A stretch of 64,000 nucleotides of DNA, from NCBI RefSeq assembly GCF_010015445.1, contig NC_053133.1, positions 496,001 to 560,000 of the forward strand, given 5' to 3'. The translations under genes were made by a program, and so were the position numbers. Shown here one piece after another: positions 46,895 to 56,799 of the stretch. The notes beneath the pieces are model-generated. The model searched no databases. It was not told the origin of the DNA and was given only the letters and a program-made list of their open reading frames with translations. The number at the start of each line of letters is the position of its first letter. The stretch's first letter is position 1. Source of the stretch: Perca fluviatilis. Lineage: Eukaryota; Chordata; Actinopteri; Perciformes; Percidae.

Positions 46895-47006
46895 TAAAGA
46901 AATGCCAATAAACCAGAGCGCGTTTTTCTTCCATCCCAAAATGCTGTGTGAACCAACCAGACCCTCCTCCGCAGCGCTGTGGAGTAAGGTCTGGTAAAGC
47001 GAGACT
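46895..47006 (+). repeat. Dispersed repeat family R, terminal piece, copy 4
   Basis: Shares 'aaagaaatgccaataaacca', 'gagcgcgtttttcttccat' and 'gcagcgctgtgga' with 41315-41420 in the same orientation. Confidence 0.7.
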
Positions 47007-47030
47007 AACCAATCATTAACTGTTAACCGA

Positions 47031-47222
47031 CAAGCAGGCAATGCAGTCCCAGTTGACCCGTCTGGGAGGCCCGGACGGATTTTTTGTGCCGATCGTGCAG
47101 CCAGTGTTCTGTGCAGCCACTTTCATGGAATCGCTTGCGCAACCGGCACAAGTCCACAGCAGTCTGCGGCGTGTATGTCTGAGTCTCCACAGCATCCACC
47201 TGCGAGGGTGACTGCCTGGCAT
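47031..47222 (-). other. Unassigned GC-rich open segment cut by the Harbinger element
   Basis: On the minus strand a frame without ATG reads QVDAVETQTYTPQTAVDLC followed by RLRKRFHESGC. Composition is coding-like and GC-rich compared with the surroundings. It stops abruptly where the Harbinger element begins. I do not recognise the protein; it could be an element gene or a host exon. Confidence 0.2.
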
Positions 47223-47460
47223 ACAGTGGCCCTCATTTATAAAACGTGCGTACGACCTAAAACAGGTGTAGGACGGGCGTACACCGATTCCTACGCAAAG
47301 CTCGGCATTTATCAATTTGAACGTGAGCGTAGGCTGCGAAAAAATCTCACGTCTGGTCTGAACTCGTGTACGCAAGTTTTGGAGTCAGTGTGGACTTGCG
47401 GTGCAGCATATAATCAGTTTAACAGGAGAGGAGAAGTCATCAGTTAATCACTTATCAGCA

Positions 47461-47730
47461 ATGGCAAATCTGGCTCTTTAAGGAGACCTCTATGCGCCGT
47501 TACAACAGTGCACACGTACGCGCACGTGCCACGGTGGAGCACTCCATCGGATTGATTAAGGGCAAATGGCTCTGTCTTGCATCAGCGGGGGGGACCCTAC
47601 TACGGCAGAAAAAGTCTGCTACATTGTTTTTGCCTGTGGGGTTCTGCACAACATCGCACAGGAAAACAGGGTGTCATAAATGTAGTGATGGAGCCAGATG
47701 ACCCGATTTTATATATTATATATTATTTAT
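47461..47730 (+). pseudogene. Harbinger transposase (HARBI1-like), C-terminal fragment
   Basis: The 47492-47701 frame starts MRRYNSAHVRARATVEHSI and continues GLIKGKWLCL, the part of the DDE_Tnp_4 domain around the catalytic Glu (in ATVEHSIG). The next expected block (ACGVLHNI-like) is present but in another frame ('ttctgcacaacatcgcaca'), so there is a frameshift near 47610. A separate start just upstream (47461, MANLAL followed by a stop) may be the original N-terminus joined to the C-terminal part by an internal deletion. The intact protein cuts and joins DNA at TWA-type sites. Confidence 0.75.
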
Positions 47731-47999
47731 ATATATATTATTCCTCGCTTTGAAAAGGTATAGTTGTTATGTTTGGCAATGATACTCAATACAGGAAACA
47801 TAACGATGCACAACATTTTTATTTATTCTCCAGCTTTTTGTTTTTTTAAAGTGTCGTTAATGAACGATGAAAAAAACACAAGTAAAATAAAAGACACTGC
47901 ATAAACTCCGCTACTGTGTGTTTATTTAAATATAGGTACACCATGTAGGCCTAAGAGATTGCAATATACGCCTGTATATTACTATTAGGACTATAGTAT

Positions 48000-48227
48000 A
48001 CATCAAGGATGTATAAATTAAATAAACTTCAGCTGGAGTCTGATTTACTACGGCAACACTATTGACTGCATCACTGATCTCTTTCCATTCCACATTCTTT
48101 CTACAGCCTTTAATAACAGTTTTCAGGCTGCCAAATAGTTCACACGTTGCAAATTAACCTGAGATATCAGGGTTTCAGTCTCCACCTCTGAAAAGTGCCG
48201 CTTCTTAGCCGCATTACATCTTGCCAT
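48000..48227 (-). pseudogene. Harbinger Myb/SANT-like DNA-binding protein, broken
   Basis: From an ATG at 48227 on the minus strand the frame reads MARCNAAKKRHFSEVETETL, the start of a Myb/SANT-like domain. After a frameshift near 48135 it continues LFGSLKTVIKGCRKN, VEWKEISDAVNSV and QTPAEV, with the tryptophan typical of such domains, and then runs out near 48000. In Harbinger elements this second protein binds the transposon ends and brings the transposase to the nucleus. The fragment is truncated before the expected KKW block. Confidence 0.7.
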
Positions 48228-48440
48228 GTCGTAAATTGTAGGGGCGAGGATATATTGGGGCGTGAAATTTAAATGATGATCGTTTCCAGCCGCTGCATTT
48301 ATCAATGTACGACCATTCTTACGCTCTGATTGGTGTGAGACGAATGTTTAATGCATCACACGTGAAGCCTGTTGTAAGATGATTTCTGCGCTCATATCTG
48401 CGCTGGTTTCTACGTTACGTTGATAAATGAGGGCCACTGT

Positions 48441-51400
48441 GTGTGGGACGGCTGATTAAACCCACCAGTCCTCATTGATATAGTGGCATGTGTCATGTAG
48501 CTCTCCATTGTAATCACCATCCAGCAGAGCGCCACGAGCACAAAAAAAGAGCAGCTTAAAACGCGACTTGCTAGTGCAAAGTTAGCACCCGCAAGTTAAC
48601 TAGCAGTTAAGAAATAGATTAATAAAGAAGAAATAAAAAAAGAAATAAAGCCTACTTTTCTTATACAATGCAAATTAGTTTTTTTAATAACTTTTTTTTG
48701 TTTGTTTTGTTTTTGTTTTACTAATGCTTTTTTTAAACTGTTGAACTGATAGCATTAAACCCTTCATCGTTAACATCCCTAGTCTGGACAGCTAAGCTGC
48801 TGATTTTTATCACCTTCCCCATTTGTAAATGGTTAAAACAATGTATATCCATAGAATGAGAGCATCAACACCATTTGTGTTGTGTCCTGGGAGATCCCTG
48901 TCCCCTTGCAGCCTTCTAGCCCTGACCTTGTGGTTAAACACCCTGCAGTTGCTTACTTTTCAACAATAGTACCATGGGAAGGCAGCAGATGAGGCGTATG
49001 AAAGGAAGAAGCTTATATATACTAAACAGCCAAGGCTCAACAGCAAAGTTTGAAGGCAACAGTCACCCTGGGGATGCTGGGAGTTGAAGTTATAGCCATT
49101 AGTTCATTCAGGAAGAAACACATTGGTCAGGGTTTACATGTAATCATAAATGCAGCTCTCAGAGAACCTTTAATACCCAGGAGTCCCCAGTATGGGCCTA
49201 AAAGTAGACGTTTCAATGCATGAATAAAATATAAGTTTATGCATGGTACAGCATTGCCATTGGCTATCGCAACAGAAGTGGGTACTCTAGTATGTGAATA
49301 GGCCTTATTTTAAAGTAAGGCTACATACAGATGTTTGTTTTAATATTTCAAAGACCGGGTGTCGATCCTGTAAATAAAAATGTCTAGAGAGTAAGTAAAA
49401 TAAAAGTAAATAAATAAAAAGCAGACCTTCCAGAGATCCTACTTGGGGAGTCAAGACTAGACAAGACTGGTTTAAAGAGTAAGTACATCCTGGACCTTCC
49501 TTTCAAGAAACCACAGAAGTTGGGATTGACTATCTAATTGTGTTTGTAAAGCCATGTTAACATTACCAGCTACATTACAGGTAAGCAAGGCAAACTTAGC
49601 TTAGAACCCGAGGTCGCCCAACCAGGGTTCATAGCTGAGTGGTAAAGTAACATTCATTACAAAAGCCACTAAAAATTATGAATAATGACTGTAAATCAGC
49701 AATTATAGAAACTGAAGGCCATAACTCATAGCTGATCCAAATTTGACAATGCACAGGTTAAAATTTGAAAATGAGAGATCGTGATCTTGCAAAGTTATTG
49801 GCTATGCCTTCACCAATCTGCTTTTATACTGATCTTATAACGCATATGTTTTCCGCTGATGACATTAAATCAGTACAGTAAAGCAGTTGCTGTACCTTGT
49901 TTCAAGCAAGATTTTCACATGCATACTTACATACTTATGCATACATATGTGTTCAACTGTTGACATGATGATGAGTAGTATTGTCTACCAAGTAATCAAT
50001 TGAAGTTCACTCTTAACAAAAAAAATAATTTGGTATTCATGATGTATTGTAGAGCACTGACTTATTGTGCCCAATAGCTCCTTAGTAAATTAAAGGGGAA
50101 CGCTACCTAGTTTACACATCAAAGTCCGTTTACTACTGCATATGTGAAACAAGTTGTAAGAAGTCCTTTGTGGCTCCAGAGGGAGCTGTGTGAAGTCTGT
50201 CTGTCCTCTTCTGTTGTAAGTACAGTGATTGTGTTTTCCCAGCATCTTACACACAATACTATTAGTGAACGCATCCTACGTCGACACAGACAGTTGCTCT
50301 GCTGATGCACTGCTGGCATGCTGCGTTTCGCTATGCCTGCTGTGCAGACATTATGTGAGGCTAGCGGCGCAAGGGTACATTAGCCCCTACTAGCACACTA
50401 ACACACCAGAAACTTCCGGTTAACTGTTGCCAGTGAGGGTGCATTGTGGGTAATTTTGACAAGAATGTGTATACTAAAAAGGAGCTTTAACTATTATAAT
50501 GATTTTTTTTTTTTATAGGAGTTGCTGGAGTAGGCATACTCTTTTAAAGTCCATTTCAAACTGTAAATATGTAAATATGTTGTTTGTTCTTTCTCAATAT
50601 GTTCTCAAAGGCCAAAGCCAGACATTGTTGACTAATTATCACATCATACTTTATTTCTGAGAGACTTTGGAAAATGTGTCTTTTTCACTTGTTTACTGCC
50701 TTTTTAATTTAATTTAATTGCATACCACTTTTTAATTGGACACATTGGCAAGGAGTGCATGGTAAATATGCTGGCGCGGATGTGACTATGACTGAGTATG
50801 GATGATAATTAATAGGAACATTATTTATTTATTTATTTAAGGCCCAGCACCTGGATTTTGTTGTATCTTTGAATCTTTTAAAGTGATTTCGTGAAAATGC
50901 ATATATGTTCCTAGGCTCTCTGCTGTGAAGGCCCTCTTTGTTTTCACAAATATTTATAAAACACTCAGACATGCAGTTGTATATGATAAAACAAGCCGAA
51001 ACAGTCTGTTTTAATGCCTAAAGTAAAAGCCATTAAAGCACTCTTATGTGTTATTTCTTATGGTAACCAACAAAATCAAGATAAAAAGAAAAGCCTCTTA
51101 TGATAATTTAACGTTAAAAATGGAAAACTAAAGACCCTGCATAAGTTGTCTGAAATTAATTAATACTCAAGAGAAGCAACAATTTGATGGCAACAGTCTA
51201 AACTCTCTTTCACATCTACATATTTTAGTTTTTCTCCTATGCCTCTTTCTAGATTAGTAGATATTCTTTCCAGTAACAGAACCACACGCACAACTCCTCA
51301 AGGTCTACATGGTCAGATACAGTATGTACAACATGACATTTAATAATTTAGTATCAAATAAGATACATCAAGTCATGTATTTCATAAAATATTTAATAGA

Positions 51401-52213
51401 AAATGTGATTTTTCTTCTAAGTAAAGTTCACTGTATCAAAGCTCTGTCTATTTTGATGCTGTGAGCTATGTTAATGGCTTTGGTTGAAGATGGGGAGCAT
51501 TAACTTTCACTAATGCCAGTGTGCCACCTTTTATTTCATTATTCATTTATTTAAAAAAGAACATTTGTTTCTTTTCCCGCAGTCAAATTTTACCATCCAA
51601 CAATAATTACAGCAATGAGTCTGCTAAACCTCGCGATCTTGTTCATTAAAACAGTCAGAAAATCATGGCATTTGTTGCATGAGGATACAGTACACATGAA
51701 AGCATAGACTCCTGGTATACTTTTGGTGATGTAGAGTCAAGAGAGAAATCCAATGGCTTTCTAAACCTGAAGGCAGCTGTGTCCTCAGGACAGATCCTGA
51801 AGGCACAGGGACTTAATCAACTGAAAGGAAAGGCACTAATGGATCCTCCCATCTCAACACTGCTGGATGACATTATGGATTAAAATCAACCATTAATCTC
51901 ACTCAGCACAGAGCAGAATTTGTTGAGCATTTAGTCTGATACATATCAGAGTAAAATAGGGGAAGTCAAGTGAATCACATACAAGGAATTTGACCTATTT
52001 CTCAGCTGCTTTTAAAGTATTTACACACAGATCCAAGAACAATTCACAGGAAGATAGAAATATACATACAGCTCATGGTCATCAAAGCTGAACAAAGATA
52101 GATAAAAAATAAATATAGAAACATGGAACTATTATGTACAGTACATAAACACAGCATGCATAATTTATATTTGATACATGAGGGACCTACATGTTATGTC
52201 ATTGTGTTAATTT
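48441..52213. other. Unassigned sequence, 3.8 kb without a gene
   Basis: No gene recognised. A stretch at about 50092-50500 begins TTAAAGGGGAACGCTACCTA and has the look of a fish MITE, but I could not pair its ends. Otherwise AT-rich spacer. Confidence 0.45.
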
Positions 52214-52498
52214 TTGTGGTTGCACCCCTGGTACAATTAGCAGTATGCTATTTGTACCCTGGTGCAATTAGAAGTGTATGCTATTTGCACCCCTGGTACA
52301 ATTAGAAGTGTATGCTATTTGCACCCCTGGTACAATTAGCAGTGTATGCTATTTGCACCCCTGGTACAATTAGCAGTATGCTATTTGTACCCTGGTGCAA
52401 TTAGAAGTGTATGCTATTTGCACCCCTGGTACAATTAGAAGTGTATGCTATTTGGGACCCCTGGTACAAATATCAATGTATGCTATTTGCACCCCTGT
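52214..52498 (+). repeat. 34-bp minisatellite with a 133-bp higher-order repeat
   Basis: About eight units of 34 bases (AGTGTATGCTATTTGCACCC then CTGGTACAATTAG), with two shortened 31-base variants. The 31-base variant ('cagtatgctatttgtaccct') occurs at 52241 and 52374, and the four-unit block between them (31+34+34+34 = 133) starts over, so the array grew partly by duplicating a four-unit block. The last units are diverged. Confidence 0.85.
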
Positions 52499-52761
52499 GC
52501 ATTTACAGTACCTTGGCATATATTTACACACAGTTATCCATACTACTCATGTATTACACCTTTTTGGAATATTATCGCCCTGACATTCTTACCCTAACCA
52601 TAACCATCCCACTCCTCTTGCCTAAACCTAACCAACCCAACCAGAGCAGGCATATTCATGAGTCTTCCCCTACTACCCTGCAAAAAAAAATATGCGTTCG
52701 CGGGTCCTGACTTGCGCAATTGCATGCAAATTATCCAATCCAAATTTTAAAAAATAAGATC

Positions 52762-52832
52762 ACCACACAGGGGAATCGAACACCAAACTCCCATACCAAG
52801 GGCAAGTGCACTAACCACTCACCTAGCAGTTC
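52762..52832 (-). other. tRNA-like segment (SINE head or tRNA relic)
   Basis: On the minus strand the sequence has TAGGTGAGTGGTTAGTGCAC (A-box-like) and, about 30 bases later, GGTGTTCGATTCCCC (B-box and T-arm-like). The spacing and wording fit a tRNA-derived sequence, but a full cloverleaf with an acceptor stem is not evident. Most likely a SINE head inside an old repeat. Confidence 0.4.
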
Positions 52833-53186
52833 TTTCAGGAAGTTGAACAACTTTTTACCACTTGGTTTCTTCAAGCCTCGGTTGCTAGGTAACCATGCTG
52901 TATACAAAAAAATAGGTACTAACTAACAAACTAACGATTGTATGCTTTCACTGAAGACAGAAAGCGCAACTGTAGTATCCATTTTCCGCTAGAAATTCAA
53001 TTGTTATAAACTTTAGAGACAAAACTTCCCTAATATGTTTCTGCGGTCATGGAAGATGAACGTCCGCCATGATTTCGGTGCACGCGAGCAACGTTTTTTT
53101 GTTGTTACGTCACAGGGTGTAAATAGCTCAGCTGTGTGGCCGAGGCTATTCGTACCGGGGGTGCAAATAGACACTCCGTAATGTTA

Positions 53187-53188
<2 letters not shown>

Positions 53189-53232
<44 letters not shown>
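53189..53232. repeat. (CT)n microsatellite
   Basis: About 21 uninterrupted CT units. Confidence 0.95.
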
Positions 53233-53235
<3 letters not shown>

Positions 53236-54058
53236 ATGCCTCTTTGTTTATATGTCACGGGTAAAAAGACTTCCACAAAGGATACATCAATGTATTCTCG
53301 ATTATAGCTCTTCCGGGGATCCTCGCTTCTCGATATGCATTTTAGGAATTGGGATGTCCTTCAAGATGGCGCCCTGAGAACGATTTCTGATTTATAGCTG
53401 CAAGCTAATCTCTATATATGATATATCTAATGTTTTTTGCAAAATGGTAAGCCTAGAATATCTTTTGGATTTATTGATATGTATTTAATCAGAATTGGGA
53501 TCAGCATAATTCTCATTTGAAAGACAAATTATGTCCCTAGTGGTAAAATGAAACAGAATTGGTCCAAGAATTGACCCCTGTGGTACTCCACAAACGTAGT
53601 GGTAACTTTGTGTGGTACTCTCATAGTTGAAAACAAGTAAACAAGACTATTTTAAAGGCCTGTCTCTGTGCTGTACATAAAACAATGATTGGAATATTTA
53701 AATAAAAATAGATGAGTCAGCTGTTGGAAAGTAATTTTTTCCACATTTTATTCCAGGAAACATAAGGCTTGCTATTTAAGTTAATTATTGAAATTGAAAC
53801 AGCCTAGAGTGCTCTTTTTTAGCGAAGGACAGACAATATCTGGGTTAGAGTTGAATGAAAAAACACTAACTATAGTGGTGAAGTGGTTATAGGTTGACCT
53901 GGTTGTGCAGTAATTTGACAAGCAAATCATCATTAATGATAAAAAGATAGTCCAGAGTGCTCCTAGGAGGTAAAAAAAAGGTTGATTATAATGTATGTGC
54001 TGTCTGCCTTATACCTTGCTGCTGTACCACAGACGTTTCCCAGTTTGGGATCATTAAA

Positions 54059-54059
<1 letters not shown>
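53233..54059. other. Unassigned sequence
   Basis: No gene recognised. The 'cagtttgggatcattaaagt' just before the CTGT run looks like the 3' end of an old SINE or LINE, with the microsatellite grown from its tail. Confidence 0.45.

Positions 54060-54123
<64 letters not shown>
54060..54123. repeat. (CTGT)n microsatellite
   Basis: About 13 CTGT units ending in CTAT units. Confidence 0.95.
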
Positions 54124-55329
54124 CAACCCGGTCTCACTCGAAAGCGTACAAATAACACGGGTTTACAACCGTGCAATGTGTACGCCAAAGTAAAATTCTT
54201 CGTGCATTACATACGTGGAGCGCTCCAATTGAAGTAAGGGAGACCGGTGCGTTTTATATGCACGCAGCTCGCGTCGCCACGTTGTGTGTTATCCCGAGAA
54301 CAGCGTCACACACAAAAAGATAAATATGGTTGCGTTTAGAAAAATAATGCAGGGAAAGGCTTTAGTAACACAAGAAAGTCACAAAAACACGCTAATAAAT
54401 GGTTGGGTTTAGGGAAGAAACATTGGGGAAGGCTTAAAGGGGTGATAGAATGCAAAACCGATTTTACCCTGTCGTAGTTGAATAACGACAGTTCGTGGGT
54501 AAATAGGACATACATAGAAGCTCAAAATCCCATTGACACCCCTTTACTATGAAAATCTCATATTTTGAAACTGCCGCTGAAAACGGGTGTATCTCAACAA
54601 AGCTGGAAGTTGACGTCAACCTCCCAAAAACCGGAACCATTGTCAGCCCTTGGGTGTATTAAGAGAACGGTCACACCCCAACATTTACATAGGCTACACA
54701 ACTGACCTGAGATCAGGTAGTCTTCTGAATCTAGCTAGGTCACGCAGATCTCTGCTATTCCATTACAAAATTCACTTCTGAAACTTTTTTATGCGAGAAA
54801 TCAACTATGTAAAGCTCAAATATGGGCCGCTTTACGAAAATGGATGACTAATTGCAAATTTTGGCCGACTGTGTGTCGGAGTTCAGCGCCGGTGCTGCCT
54901 GTGTAGCTGCCTCGCCGCCCGGCCTGCCGTCTTTCACTGACCCCGGCCTGCTGTGAGGTACTTGGAGCTCCGTCACGACTGGCAGCCCACAGCACTTCAT
55001 ACCCGCGCAAAGTCACCGTCTCTTGGGCTAATGACAACCAAATGCCCCTGCCCTGACAGAGCTCCAGGGCCTGCAACTCCCCTCTTCCTGCTAGCTAAAT
55101 GCCCGGTGTATGTGAGTGAGAGCGCGGTCAGCAAGCTTGTTACCACAGCAATCTTTTACCACAGGTTTCAGTTAATCTTTTAATGTGTGTAATTATAATG
55201 TTGAGTTATTTAAACAAACGATTGGGGAAATAAACGCCGCTTGTCCGCGAGTCTCATTGATAGAGCCTGCTGCTGGATGTAGCTCTATCAATGAGAGCTA
55301 GCTAGCCTCCTCTTAGAATTCCTCTGAAA
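54124..55329. other. Probable old DNA-element sequence, no gene
   Basis: Begins ACAACCCGGTCTCACTCGAA and contains 'ggttgggtttagggaagaaa' phrases typical of fish MITEs. At about 54438 a block GGGGTGATAGAATGCAAAAC resembles the end of another fish DNA element. A GC-rich part (about 54880-55110) has no recognised protein. Ends could not be paired. Confidence 0.4.
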
Positions 55330-55836
55330 TTCACAAATATTCATTAACTTGAAATCGGATACTGTTGTTAGCTTTATAAGATATTTAGCTAGATGTTGTA
55401 TACGTGGCGTGACGAAATACAAACTGTAAATATACTCGAATTACGACCAAAAATGAAGCTAACTATCCGTGATTTGTAGCTACACAGGTAGCTAGGATTG
55501 AAGGGACAGTTGCGGCTAACGGAAGCCCTACTGTTCACAAATATTCATTAATTTGAAATCGGACACCGTTGTTAACTTTATAAGACATTTAGCTAGATGT
55601 TGTATACGTGGCGTGACGAAATTCAAACTGTAAATATACTCGAATTACGACCAAAAATGAAGCTAACTATCCGTGATTTGTAGCTACACAGGTAGCTAGG
55701 ATTGAAGGGACAGTTGCAGCTAACGGAAGCCCTACTCTTCACAAATATTCATTAATTTGAAATCGGACACCGTTGTTAACTTTATAAGACATTTAGTTAG
55801 ATGTTGTATACGTGGCGTGACGAAATTCAAACTGTA
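55330..55836 (+). repeat. 204-bp tandem repeat, two and a half copies
   Basis: 'ttcacaaatattcattaa' starts at 55330, 55534 and 55738, exactly 204 bases apart. The third copy stops at 55836, where the large tandem unit begins. The second and third copies are closer to each other than to the first (for example 'ggacaccgttgttaac' versus 'ggatactgttgttagc'). Confidence 0.9.
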
Positions 55837-56068
55837 ATTAAAGCTGCAAGCAGCGATGACGGGCCCTCGCTTCTTGCATCGGGGGTACTGGCAGACGCAA
55901 CATAACATGTAGACCACACATTCTAAGTTTCATGTAAATCGGAATAACTTTTGCCAAGATACAACCTGTGGAAAACTCCCTGCTGGACTGAGACAACGCC
56001 ACCTCTTGGACTCACGCATTTGCGCACATGCGCAACTTTGCCATTTCCTTTTGTAGTTCGCTGCAAAC

Positions 56069-56140
56069 ATGAGTACAGCTGCTCCTAAAGTTGCACGTTA
56101 CTTGTATAGCATTCTGTTGTGTTGCCGTGTGCGTTATTGA
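56069..56140 (+). CDS. Short repeat-borne reading frame, unit 1
   Basis: An ATG in good context (AAACATGAG) opens a 23-codon frame beginning MSTAAPKVARYLYSILLCC. Equivalent frames start at 61353 (MSTVAPIVARYLYS) and 63527 (MSTAAPIVARYLYS). About 165 bases after each ATG lies a pyrimidine-rich acceptor-like sequence ('tttttctttattatag', 56216-56229 in unit 1). This could be a small first exon of a lost gene, or simply conserved repeat sequence. No function is claimed. Confidence 0.2.
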   Translation: MSTAAPKVARYLYSILLCCRVRY

Positions 56141-56374
56141 GAATGTCAGTGCACAATTTTATGTCCATGCTGGTGTTGCATGTATCTTTGTTTGTGTAAT
56201 TAACATGACAGTATTTTTCTTTATTATAGTTCAGGATTGCATGCTTATGTCTACTGTAATGCTAGGAACTTACTGCAAATATCGTGCAGATTTGACTCAC
56301 GGCCCAGGAGGAGTTAGACAAAGTATATTTCGCATATATCGCAATGTGAATAATTAATAAAATAAATTCTAACA

Positions 56375-56388
56375 GCGCCATCTAATGG
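56375..56388 (-). promoter_or_regulatory. CTCF-like core motif, unit 1 site 1
   Basis: The minus strand reads CCATTAGATGGCGC. Against the vertebrate CTCF core CCASYAGRKGGCRS it differs at one position (T for C/G at position 4). Motif match only; no evidence of binding. Confidence 0.3.
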
Positions 56389-56686
56389 CCGATTCACTCT
56401 AAATTTGGCATGGATGCTCAAGCCCCTATGCGGAACAACTGTGTCATTTTGGGTGGCAATCGGAATAAGTCTTGGTAAGATACGCAACTTCCTGTTTCGA
56501 CAGCCACCTTCAGGAAGTTTGTCCTCTGTAACTTGCGCATTGTGTTAGCTATCAAAATTCTTTTGATAACTTTTTGTCAGGAGGGTCCTCAGAGTCTACG
56601 CGTAATTGTTTGTGCAGATGGGACTCGCGCTCTACGAGGAGTTAAAAAAAGTAGGTTTCGCATAAAGCGAATTTGCTTTTAAAACA

Positions 56687-56700
56687 GCGCCATCTAATGG
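56687..56700 (-). promoter_or_regulatory. CTCF-like core motif, unit 1 site 2
   Basis: Same 14-base CCATTAGATGGCGC on the minus strand, in the second sub-block of unit 1. Confidence 0.3.
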
Positions 56701-56799
56701 CCGATTGCCGCCAACTTTGGCACAGATGCTAATCCGGGCATGAAGAACAACCGTACCAAGTTTCGGGGCAATCCGAATAATTGTTACCACGATAAAGCA

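Larger units (their letters stand above)
47223..48440. mobile_element. Internally deleted PIF/Harbinger element
   Basis: The ends read ACAGTGGCCCTCATTTATAA and, from the other side, ACAGTGGCCCTCATTTATCA. Inside, a plus-strand DDE transposase fragment and a minus-strand Myb/SANT-like fragment face each other, the two-gene layout known for Harbinger elements. At about 1.2 kb it is far shorter than an autonomous copy, because most of the transposase is missing. A clear 3-bp target duplication was not found. Frameshifts show it is inactive, though the ends could still be substrates. Confidence 0.8.
52214..53170. mobile_element. Possible DNA element whose left end is the minisatellite
   Basis: Each minisatellite unit contains CTATTTGCACCCCTGGTAC. 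The sequence at 53149-53170, read on the other strand, is CTATTTGCACCCCCGGTACG. The minisatellite motif is therefore an inverted copy of a single motif about 0.7 kb to the right, as if one terminus of an element had been multiplied in tandem. No coding region is present between. Confidence 0.45.

Noticed and set aside
52214..52498. CRISPR-like regular repeat
   Set aside because: The 34-base units are directly abutting without unique spacers, in a fish genome; it is a minisatellite.
52590..52630. Telomere-like CCCTAACC run
   Set aside because: Too short and irregular to be an interstitial telomere array; such phrases are common in fish MITEs.
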